DNA from: Symsagittifera roscoffensis
Lineage: Eukaryota; Xenacoelomorpha; Acoela; Convolutidae
NCBI RefSeq assembly: GCF_963678635.1
Contig: NC_087064.1
Location: 22,988,509-23,052,508 of the forward strand
Length of the DNA: 64,000 nt
Reading direction: 5' to 3'
Shown here piece by piece: positions 10,189 to 19,108 of the stretch. Below the pieces are notes generated by a model that was given only the letters and a program-made list of their open reading frames with translations, was not told the origin of the DNA and ran no database searches. How positions within the stretch are numbered: the first letter of the stretch is position 1; each line of letters begins with the position of its first letter. Position numbers and translations under genes: made by a program.

Positions 10189-13100
10189 TTATCTTAGCCG
10201 TCCTTCCTCTACAATAGCGCTTATGGAGTTGTCGATAAATTGAACTTTGCGTAGCGATCTGCACCCCCTACAAAGTATAGAGCTCCTCAGGAGCGCCAAG
10301 CTTATTTTAGTTCTGATGTAGTTTATAGATTCTGGATAGCTTTCTTGTCTTTTTTCACTTAGTTTTTCGGCCAATCGCTGCATCGTCCGCGTGGCTGTTG
10401 GAGCGGCGCCACCGGTGCATCCAAAAATTAGCAGGCAGAAGCTACTCTGCTCTACGTTTAAAATTCTTTGCGGATATTTGGAGTTCTTCAGCGTTTCGTG
10501 GTATTTGTATGCATCCTTCTGCAGTTTTCGCGATGTTTTGGCATGGGGGTTGAAAATTTTCACATCAAAGAAAGCGCGGCTGAATCGTGAACCCCAGAGT
10601 CCGTTTGCCCTAATGTCAAGTCGTGCCTCATCTTCAGTTGTAGTTCAATTGTTGACAAAGCTTTCGCCTTGCAACAGCTGAAGTTTCGGCTCAATCTCGA
10701 CGTCATGGCAAACCTCGTTCATGAGGTTGGCGAATGTGTCTCTGATTTCATTGTCTTATGTGTGTGTAACCACCCTTTGCACAGTGAAGCGCATGTGTCA
10801 AGTTAAAATCAGCACCACATGCACATGTGAGTGGGGTTTTGGTTGGTTCCCATCCGTATCTTAAGTAAATACCATCTCTGAACTCTGATTTATTCAGGTT
10901 GAAGTTGTATCTGCTCAGTGGTAGAGCATTGAGCCAGTTAGAGGCTCCCTTTTCAGAGGCCAGGTCGATTGCGTATTTATTTGTTTCATTTAAGGAGTTA
11001 ATGAGGTTTGTCTTTTTTCGATTTGTTCTATCAGTTTTCAATTTTTTGATTTTCGTACATATTTTTTTTCTTGCTGTGTTACTGCTGTAATAGGATCTTG
11101 AGATTCCAGTATCAGTGATGTTTCCTTAGACCATTCTAGGTAGCTTTCATGATCGGATGGCAGCTTGATGTTAAGTCCGCCCATTTTAAGGGGTAAGGAA
11201 GATATCTCACAGAAATGGGGGTTTAAAGTGTCTTTACCGACTAGGTTAGGTAATAATTGTTCTTTGATAATATTTTCACATATTTCTAAGTTTTCCATAG
11301 TGTTAGGCGTTGTCCTGGCAAGAAATGAAAGCTTTTCTTGAACTCCTTTAGTATAGCAAGCATTAACGTTTTGAGGGGACGTTTTAGCAATTTTCGTTAG
11401 TTTTTTCAAAATTTTGATTTGCTCATTCTGTTGAAATTCGAGGAACTTTTTACATTCAGATTCTGTTCCTATAACTGAACCAAGCACTCGGGCTCCTGCC
11501 TTTATAGTGATTCCTGTATTTGCGAAGATTTTCTGAGCTTCACCGAGTTTTTCATCTTTCACAATGAGTTGGCATTTGGATGCTTTCACGTGGTAGCCGA
11601 AAAATTTACCCAGTGATACAACTTTTATCGAGGACGGTTCGTAGATTGCTTAATTTACCGACTGCGTTTCCGTCGTCTGCGTACTATTTCTGGGTTACAT
11701 CGTCTACTGATAAAAGTTTTATGGGGGTTATTATGACTAGACCGTACATGGCCATTGCTAGTGGATCCCCCTGGGTTGTCCCTTCTTGAGAGTAGATTGT
11801 TTTTTTTTGTTAACGAATAGCTTAGATGGATTGGAGTAGGAGTTCTTAATTGCTGTTAAAAGGGAAGGGCAGGTATTTTTGATGTTTTTTAATGCCAGCT
11901 TTCGGTTCAGCGAGTTGAAAGCGTTTTCGGCATCTATCAGTAAAACAGCATCGGCGGAAGTTTTGCTGTATTGATCTCTTAGCGTGTGGATCGCTTACTC
12001 AATGCCACATTTTTGTCCTAGGCAGAGTTGGTAGTTTGAACCGAGCGACATGAGTTCGTTTTTTAGGCATTTAGTTATTGTTCGCCCTATTATCCTACGC
12101 ATAACTTCTCCTATGCCTATGGGTCTTACCCCTGGATTCTTATCTAAGGGTATTAATCTGCATGCGTTATATGGTTCCATTAGTTCTGGATTTAGTTCTT
12201 CTGTGGCCAATTTTTTGGCAATTTTAGCAATTGTTTTTGAAATTTCAACTGATTGTTGCACGAAGTGTGTTAGAATACTTCTCCATTCATTCGCATCGAG
12301 GCCAGATGGTCCATGCGATCCGTGCGTTCTCATGGCTGCCTTCTTGATATGTTGACTTTTTATCTGATCAAATATCGTTGGATGGAAAGGAATTGTTTCG
12401 TTTGAGACTGGTGTAATATAGTTCTCATTAATTGGTTCAGATGGTGGGTGTTTCTCTATGAGAGTCTGTTCAACTGTATTACCTTTGACAATCTCGTCGA
12501 GCGAAAGAACGCCTTTAGATGTGTCTGTTAGTTTTGCAATTGCGCTTGATATTTTTCCAGTGTTCATTAGTTTGTTGAACTGTTGTGCTTCAGTTTCAAT
12601 TTTTCTTCTACTTCCTTTCAACAAGCGCATTTGCAGCGCCTTTCCTTCGTTATATAGTCCATCCAGGTCTCCGTCTTGCCATTGCTTAAGTCGCCTTGCT
12701 ATTGTTTTGGATAAAGATCCATCAATTTCGGACTTTGTTTTGCACAGTAATAAGTGTGGAAAAACCATTGCTGCGTGCATTGCGAAGGTGTTTTCGTTGT
12801 TTTCTATTAGGCTGTTCAAAGTTCTATTGAGGGTTTCAATAAAGTTATAACCAACTTTATTTTTTGACAAGATCATAAAGACCGGTTTCCAGTGGACCAC
12901 TTCGGTGTATAATTTCCTGGTGGTTTCTATGAGTTCTGGACAGGGGTTTGACCATTGTTGTGTTGTTGTGGGTTCTATAGAGTAAGACTCTCCTGAGTTT
13001 TGTGAGTGTGGGGCAGTGGAAGGGTGAGGGTGCATTTGGGGGAGCGTGGTTGTAGCTAGGGTTGGGGGATTGCATTCATGCTTGTCGTTAGCTGAATGAA

Positions 13101-13260
13101 ATCGGGAGGTGCAGCGATGACAACTGAAATCGTCATAGTGATCACTGCTGCGGGCTAGGCCGTTGCATTTTACATGCATGTAGCCTGGGCATGTGAAGCA
13201 CCAAACACCTCCGCCTCGCAGGCTGCTTATACAAATAAGGCAGTGTGTTTGAGTAGCCAT
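10189..13260 (-). pseudogene. LINE ORF2: PHD finger, reverse transcriptase, CCHC, endonuclease-like
   Basis: The N-terminus is a C4HC3 PHD finger (CLIC, CFTC, HVKC, CHRC, about residues 7-51). An RT follows: motif A LIDAENAFNSLN at 11911-11940, motif B GTTQGDPLAM near 11750-11785, motif C YADDGNAV at 11661-11684. Near 10770-10850 a zinc-binding C-x-C...HAL-x-C...GG is visible, and at about 10500-10640 comes RLDIRANGLW then FFDVKIFNP, an acidic pattern like the restriction-like endonuclease of R2-type elements. The long intact part is 11995-13260 (421 codons). A stop at 11995, a stop just before YADD, and frame changes near 11780, 11600, 11040 and 10700 show decay. The function in life is target-primed reverse transcription; the PHD finger presumably aids chromatin targeting (inference). 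Confidence 0.8.
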
Positions 13261-13284
13261 TTTAGGAAGGACGGCGGTGTCAAG

Positions 13285-13690
13285 TTAGCGAGAGAATTTA
13301 TAGATTATATTTGCAAGAAAATTTGTAAAGAAATCATTACCGTAGAACGAGAAATGGATGCCATCACGCAGAACATTTGAGGCGTTAGATTTAGGTTGAG
13401 GTTAGGCGAAACAATAAGTGTATGGGGGTGTACAAATCTATTTATCAAATTAAACAGCACATGATTATGAATATAAATTTTGCGGTTTACTTCGGAACTA
13501 TTACAGTTCTGAATTGTTTTGGGGATGATCAGTGTCTTGGGCTGAAACTTGTTAGTGACGAGGTTAATCAAGTTTTTCCACTGCTGTTCTAATTCTTGTG
13601 GATGCAGCCTGTAGTCATTGTATCCAGCAACTATTGTTACTGTATTTAGGCGCTTTGGTTTGTATTGTAAAACTGTTTCAAACAGATCAT
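13285..13690 (-). pseudogene. LINE ORF1: SGNH/GDSL hydrolase-like
   Basis: The frame reads TVTIVAGYNDYRLH (block III, G-x-N-D) and, after one frameshift near 13395, RDGIHFSFYGND (block V, D-x-x-H), ending TAA at 13285. The N-terminal block I with the nucleophile Ser is missing because the element is truncated at about 13690. Esterase-like ORF1 proteins are known in CR1-type and other LINEs and are thought to act in RNP or membrane association. The second LINE in this window encodes a different SGNH domain, so two unrelated LINE lineages here carry one. Confidence 0.7.
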
Positions 13691-13694
13691 GAAG

Positions 13695-14200
13695 CGTCAA
13701 AAAAAATGAAAAATTTTGAAAAAAAAAGGTGAAAAAAATTTCGTATGTCATGATGAAGGGCACCTAAAGCTGGAGCTACTTGTTTGATAGTTTTTTGATC
13801 TGTTATACTGATGCGGGTTGAAATGCGCTATGTCAAAAATTGGGTTTTGCCCAAAACCTTAGTTATTTCTCTTCTAAAATAAGTGAAATGAGTGAAAATT
13901 TTTGAGGTTTTGGAACTTTCGGAAGGTCATAGCATTTTTCATACAAAAATAAACAAGTAGCCGCTTCTGCAAGAAAAAAATAGCGCAATCGCTTCTTTCG
14001 CTTGAGGTTTTCATCTCAGATTTGATAGGATAGTTTTTAATAAGCTGAAAAAGTCTGTCAGAAACGATCAAAAGATTTACACAATCCATAAACTTTATGT
14101 CCAAAAAGCAGGTTGTGGCTACTTAAGCAGAGAATATTCCCAAAGTCCGGCTTCTCGATTGATCAAAACCTGAGAATTGGTACAGTTTTTGTGTGAAATC
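13695..14200 (+). repeat. degenerate interspersed repeat, copy 2 left part
   Basis: Homologous to 1570-2060 in the same order ('ttatactgatgcggg', 'gcccaaaaccttagtt', 'cgcttctgcaagaa', 'cagatttgataggatag'). It breaks off after 'gaattggtacag...gtgtgaaat' near 14200, where the plus-strand LINE starts, and resumes at 25107. Confidence 0.65.
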
Positions 14201-14234
14201 AATAAACTTATTGAATAGTGTGGTTTTTATAAAG

Positions 14235-15247
14235 ATGTCTCAAATCTTGTGTGGAAAGCCTCCAATTGGAGGATTTTTAAAAACAAGATTTTATGACTGG
14301 ATACTCGAGGTTTCATACATTCAAGGAAGCACCAACAAAGTACCTATTCCTTGCGGATTCACAAGCGAGATTCCTATAAACCGGAAACCTCAACATCTTT
14401 TTGCTCCCTGGTGCCAGCATCAGGCACTTAAATGACTATATTCCACCCGCAGGTCGCTTTGAAATCATCATACTTTTCATTGGAGGAAACGACCTCTTTG
14501 ACGGTTTCGATCCCTCGTCGGAGACTCCGCTAAAAGTTGCGCATGATCTGATAAAACATGCTGATTTTGCCTGCCAGAGAGCTCGCAGCAGCGTCTTTGT
14601 CCTGGGAATTACTGAACGCGACGAAAATAGAGAAAGAGCGAGTGTAACGAACGATATCGTCAAAGCAAGAGCAGAAAGAAAATCTCCCAGATTCAAAAAA
14701 AACCGAGTGGAAATATCGAAGTGTCAGTAGTTTCACGTCTGGCAGACGCTATTTCAAATTATATAAAAATCACCTCAACAACGACGGTCTGAACAACGTC
14801 AAAAATCCAGCAAAGAAAAAGTTTTGTATTCGAAATACAAAAAAGAATTGAAGGACGCAGGAAACACGAAAGTTGTCAATTGCAAAACAATAAACTGCCA
14901 CTGTAGCCATTTATATCAACCACGCTAATACAATAGTTAGTATTTCTTAGTATTAATTTCCCAAAGGTACACTTAGGCACCACCGGTCATTCAATACTAA
15001 AACAAGTCCCGAATTTTTTAACCAAAGGTAACCTTAGGTACCACCGGTGAGAAATTGTACCAGCAAAACAACCAGAAATAATACCAAGTCAAAAGGAATC
15101 AAACTGAACCACATCGGACAAAAACAATAGCAATAACCAGACATTAGGAATAAGGATAAGAGGAGTAAAAGAGAGCGATGTGAAAAGGATCCTAGAAAGC
15201 GCCAAGAACACGATTTCTGCGATGTTCAAAAAACTCCCGATTGATAT
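14235..15247 (+). pseudogene. LINE ORF1, 5' portion (SGNH domain, start of RRM-like domain)
   Basis: From 14401 the frame reads LLPGASIRHLNDY and IILFIGGNDLFDGFDPS (SGNH blocks II and III, G-x-N-D), then SVFVLGITERDE. Near 14747 it reads YFKLYKNHLNNDGLN, the end of such domains. After noncoding-looking sequence, including a 53-bp duplication around 'ccttaggtaccaccggt' (14970 and 15023), an RRM-like frame begins near 15140 (LGIRIRGVKESDV, ILESAKNTISAMFKKLPID). That frame is cut at 15247 by the gypsy LTR and continues at 21880. Frameshift near 14405. Confidence 0.65.
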
Positions 15248-15460
15248 TGATAAAATGTTCCTTTGTTACGGTTAATTCTACTTAGTTACAAATAAGATAT
15301 GTTTAAAAAGTGAATTAATCTCTAAGTTAAAACATTAAAAAGTGGACGGTCATTCTCTCCGTCGGAGAGAATGAAGATAACAAGGTCATATCTAAATTAA
15401 CCAGTTAAGAAACTTTAAAACTAATTAAATGAAATAAGACGAATAGTAAGATTCGCAACA
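15248..15460 (-). repeat. gypsy 3' LTR (left)
   Basis: 213 bp, from TGATAAAATGTTCC to TTCGCAACA on the plus strand, so TGTTGCGAA...TTTTATCA on the element strand. It matches 21661-21874 except for an A-run length change and about two substitutions near the 15445 end. It contains a near-palindromic 'ctctccgtcggagag'. Confidence 0.95.
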
Positions 15461-15470
15461 TTCCCCTTAG
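15461..15470 (-). promoter_or_regulatory. gypsy polypurine tract
   Basis: The element strand reads CTAAGGGGAA immediately before the 3' LTR, the expected position for the plus-strand primer. Confidence 0.75.
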
Positions 15471-15755
15471 TGGGAAAAAAAATTAAATTAATAAGCGCCA
15501 TGATACATAACATGTTATCTCACCCTTTTTCTCCCTCTCGAGAAGTCCAACAAGGATTGAAAATTAAATACTGTGCAATATCACAAATGAAATTTTAGTA
15601 CTCCGAAGGAATGACTGGATTAGAAAGGATGATATGATTTCTAATTCCGGCGGATTATAATCCCTAGTTATAAGAAGGTAAACTCTAACTGCGCTGAAAT
15701 GAAACACTAGTACGATATAATGACTAAATGTGAGTTTTCAAGTTTTTGATTTAGT
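15471..15755 (-). other. gypsy 3' untranslated region
   Basis: About 285 bp between the integrase-ORF stop at 15756 and the polypurine tract. AT-rich, no ORF. No env gene lies here; the space is too small. Confidence 0.7.
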
Positions 15756-18146
15756 TTAGCTGTCCCCTTCCATGAATTTTTCTAGCTCAGCGTTAAAAAT
15801 GTCACTGTCTAAGTCGATGAAGTTGTCGAAATTGTTCACCGCATCTCTCAGGGATTCGTCAGTAGAGGCGATGGAGAATTGATCAGGGGATGAAGGGTAC
15901 GCTGGGCCCGGTGCACGGTCCTCCGGTAGAGTGTCGCAAATGTGAGTCTGGTTCTCCGAGGGTTTCTCTCTGAAGGTTAGAGTGGGGATTCCAGAGCTGT
16001 CGCCTTCGTCCAGAGATATATGGTTATTCGCGGAGCCTGGTTGGTTTTCGCACTCGTCTATAATATCTATGTAATATCGCTTACCATAGAATTGTGGGGG
16101 ACCAACATTTCGACTTGAACGTCTTAATTTAAATTCGTTACCGGTGGTAGTAATTTCCTTGGGATGTCTTTCCTCACTGTTTGCACTTTCGTTAGAGGAG
16201 TCCTCTATCTCAAAGACTGGAAATTCCACCGGATTTTCTCCTTCCAATGCTTTTGATGAATCCGAAGGACTGATTGGGCCCTTTGTTGTCATAGCGGTAG
16301 AAGATTCGCCAGGTGTGTGTGAGGTAGATTGAGGTGCTGGCTTTATACCAATTGGGCATTCCGCTGTATCTGTAGATTGAAGTTGTTCGTCTAAAATCTC
16401 AGATTTTATATTAGTTTGATATGTTTGAGGAGCTAATGGTGGGGGAGGGTTTTCGTTAAAATTGAGGTTATCTGAAATGAAGCGTTTTCGTATCATTTCT
16501 CTGCATGGAAAACCTCCCGCAATCCATTCCCAATCACTAATGTCCGACGTATCCGACGGAATGAACATGGATTCGTCACCTGCTAAGTATCCTGTGTTCG
16601 AAGTCGAGGCTTTATTTCGGTTTCGCTTCGGTTTGTTGAATTTAGTAGGCTGTCTCGTTCCTCTATATCTGGTGGTGACCGGGGTGAAAGACTCTGTGTG
16701 TCGTCCTGTCCTAGTGTCTGGTTTCTGCGTCTGTTGTGTCTTCGCTTTGTTTGTCTTTCTTGGACCTACTTGTAAATCACTGTTAGAAAAAGAGGGAAAT
16801 GAGATATTTCCTTTGAATGAACGAATTGTAGAGGATTTAGACTTTGGGATGGCGATGTCCGATTTTCTAATGATTTTTCCGTCGGAGAGTTCAACCGTGG
16901 ATTTTGTTGAGTTTATTATTTTCTGACCTAGTTGTTTATAGAAGGGATTTCCGTTTATACTTCCGTTGGTTTTCCGTAGTAAATTACCTTCAAACGGACT
17001 GTTTAAGGCCACTCGAGAAGATGAAGGTTTTGAGGTTGTTGGAAGGTCTGAGTCGTAGCCTTTCTCCAGTGGTGACTGGTTCTTTTTCGGTACTAGAAGG
17101 TCTTTGTATCCGTCCTCTATCCGATCGTCAGCATTCCAGTCAAGGGCCCTTTCTCTGCTTAAGATCGACTTCCCTTTGTCTAAAAATCCACCGGATAATT
17201 TATTAGATGCCAATTGCTTCCAGATCGTGTTCGGTTTTCTATTAAAGTGTATTTCGAACGGTGAGCATTTTATTTTTGATTGGAAGGAAGATCGTAAATT
17301 CCAAATGATTTTCGAAATGGCAATTTGTAATGTAGGTTTTTGTTGTTCCAAAGACATTGCTAATAATTTGATTTTTACAGTATGAACAAGTTTTTCTACA
17401 AGACCGTTAGAACGATGATCCCCAACTGTACAAAATATTAATTTGATATTAAGAGAATTGCAAAACAATTTAAAATCCTGACTAGTAAAACAGGATGCGT
17501 GGTCAACACGAATGGAATTAGGAATCCCATGGAGATAAAAATAATCTTGAAGGAATTCGATTACCGTGTTTGATGACGTTGAAGAAATAATTTTTGCTGA
17601 TGGGAATTTTGAAAAACGATCTATACATAATAAGATGTATTTATTGTTTCCCCAGTTGTTATCTAATGGACCGGCAAAATCAAGGTTTAATTCCTCATTT
17701 GGTTCAAATAAAGTGGGGAGTTCGCTAATTTGTGTAGTTGGTATGATGCTTTTTATATTCTTACCAGTTTGAGTGCATTGTGTGCAATTAATCCCGTGGA
17801 AATAAATTTGTCGGTTTATATGTGGCCACCAAATATATTGTGCCAGGTATTTCATACCGAATTGGCCAGGGTGTGATTCGTGTAAAGTTTTTAGAACGGC
17901 GTTTCTAAGTGTAAACGGAATAACCAATTTTCCATCCATATATAATAGTCCGTCGGATTCATGGAGGTCTTTCGAAAATTGGTGTAAGTAACGGGAATTT
18001 GCGTTGATGTTTTCTACTTTTTTCTGTAAAGCTTTCACAATTGGGTTTAACATCTCATCATCTTCCGTTAATAAAGCAACCAACTTTGCATTGAATAAAG
18101 TATTTAAATCCAAAGGTCTTTCAGGTAATTGAGGTTTTCTCGAAAT
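15756..18146 (-). CDS. gypsy integrase with ~470-residue acidic/Ser-rich extension
   Basis: Residue numbers count from the TTG at 18113, which is not a true start; the frame is open from 18146 and overlaps the RNase H frame by 14 codons in the -1 direction. A zinc HHCC region (H78, H81, C109, C112) is followed by the catalytic core with D145 (NLDFAGP), D204 (RVDHAS) and E240 (NGLVEK); the D-to-E gap is 35 residues, as in integrases. The domain ends near 310. The rest, to 785, is hydrophilic, rich in Ser, Pro, Asn, Asp and Glu, has no CHR/GPY motif that I recognise, contains a Lys/Arg-rich patch (KPKRNRNKAS) and ends in an acidic tail. The tail is open throughout in an element with only two lesions elsewhere, which suggests it was under selection. 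Confidence 0.85.
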   Translation of the reverse strand: MSRKPQLPERPLDLNTLFNAKLVALLTEDDEMLNPIVKALQKKVENINANSRYLHQFSKDLHESDGLLYMDGKLVIPFTLRNAVLKTLHESHPGQFGMKYLAQYIWWPHINRQIYFHGINCTQCTQTGKNIKSIIPTTQISELPTLFEPNEELNLDFAGPLDNNWGNNKYILLCIDRFSKFPSAKIISSTSSNTVIEFLQDYFYLHGIPNSIRVDHASCFTSQDFKLFCNSLNIKLIFCTVGDHRSNGLVEKLVHTVKIKLLAMSLEQQKPTLQIAISKIIWNLRSSFQSKIKCSPFEIHFNRKPNTIWKQLASNKLSGGFLDKGKSILSRERALDWNADDRIEDGYKDLLVPKKNQSPLEKGYDSDLPTTSKPSSSRVALNSPFEGNLLRKTNGSINGNPFYKQLGQKIINSTKSTVELSDGKIIRKSDIAIPKSKSSTIRSFKGNISFPSFSNSDLQVGPRKTNKAKTQQTQKPDTRTGRHTESFTPVTTRYRGTRQPTKFNKPKRNRNKASTSNTGYLAGDESMFIPSDTSDISDWEWIAGGFPCREMIRKRFISDNLNFNENPPPPLAPQTYQTNIKSEILDEQLQSTDTAECPIGIKPAPQSTSHTPGESSTAMTTKGPISPSDSSKALEGENPVEFPVFEIEDSSNESANSEERHPKEITTTGNEFKLRRSSRNVGPPQFYGKRYYIDIIDECENQPGSANNHISLDEGDSSGIPTLTFREKPSENQTHICDTLPEDRAPGPAYPSSPDQFSIASTDESLRDAVNNFDNFIDLDSDIFNAELEKFMEGDS

Positions 18147-19108
18147 TTAGTTACTAACTTTTTGTGCTCTGAGGAAATTTGGAAATCAATAGAGACCTGT
18201 ATTCCGGAAGTGGAAGGGTTTACTACAATTTGGTTATTCGACATATTTACACTATTTATAAGTTTGAAATCCGAAGGATTACTAATTAAGCTACTGTTAA
18301 TAATTAAAAAATAAATAAAGGCTGAATTTGATAGAAGGATTTTAGTAGAATCTGTGCTTGAGAAATCCGCGGGAATACATTTAGAGTTACAAAATTCTGT
18401 TCTAAAGTGTTTTTGATTGCAGATTGAGATGGAAGAATTGACGAAATTCAATGCTGTAATTATTACGTGATTTCGTAATTTCGTGTACTGGGAATTTTCC
18501 GAAATTGAATTAATTGAATTACGTAATGGATTTTCATTATCCAAAGGATTGAGTGCATTATATACTTTTTTGGTAGTTGCAACTACGAATTCTTCGTCGT
18601 AATGGGATGGGGAAATTGCTTTACCCGAAGGATTTCTTGAAATTAGATCGGTAAAACCCATATCTTTTCCCGCTAAATGTTTGATAGTAAAATTGAATGG
18701 TAGAAGACGATCTACCCATCTTGTCAATCGGCTATGGTACGTTTTGTTTCCGTGATTAGGTGACAGAGCGGAAAGGAGAGCTTTGTGGTCGGTAATAATT
18801 TCGAATTCGGAACCGTAAAGATAATTTTTGTAATGTTCCACCGCCCATACAACTCCTAATAACTCTAATTCGTTTGTTGAATATTTGGATTCATGAGGAT
18901 TTAAAAATCTTGAAGCAAATGACACTGTTTTCCAAACGTTTTCATGGAGTTGTTCGAGGGATGCACCTAACCCATTGTGTGAAGCATCGGTTTTTACTCT
19001 CGTGGACTTTTTTACGTCGAAGTGTGTGTTTTCGGTAAGATTTACTATTTCTGATTTAATCTTATCGAATGCTTTTGAGTGATCTTCATTCCAAAGGAAA
19101 ATTGACTT
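18104..19108 (-). pseudogene. gypsy RNase H region after an in-frame stop
   Basis: Same frame as the upstream gag-pol ORF but separated from it by one TAG at 19109-19111. It reads SIFLWNEDHSKAFDKI, VKTDASHNGLGASLEQ (first catalytic Asp), then TNELELLGVVWAVEHY and IITDHKALLSAL (catalytic Glu and Asp), and a tether region. It ends with TAA at 18104. The stop is most simply a point mutation, since the codons on both sides are continuous RT to RNase H sequence. Confidence 0.8.

Larger units (their letters stand above)
10189..13690 (-). mobile_element. LINE with SGNH ORF1 and PHD-RT-CCHC-endonuclease ORF2
   Basis: A minus-strand non-LTR retrotransposon containing two ORFs separated by 24 nt (ORF1 stop 13285, ORF2 start 13260). 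The 5' end is truncated at about 13690, where sequence of the interspersed repeat (copy 2) begins, cutting off the front of ORF1. Frameshifts and stops make it inactive. The CCHC plus restriction-like endonuclease-type C-terminus would place it with R2-like or NeSL-like LINEs rather than APE-type LINEs. Confidence 0.75.

Noticed and set aside
16144-17772. Several plus-strand ORFs across the gypsy integrase
   Set aside because: They are antisense shadows of a well-supported minus-strand ORF.
15756-18113. Separate integrase gene starting at 18113
   Set aside because: The codon at 18113 is TTG; the frame is open further upstream, so it is part of pol, not an independent gene.
18104-18146. Programmed -1 frameshift in the gypsy element
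   Set aside because: No X-XXY-YYZ heptamer lies in the RNase H frame within the overlap; TTTAAAT is present but in the wrong frame.
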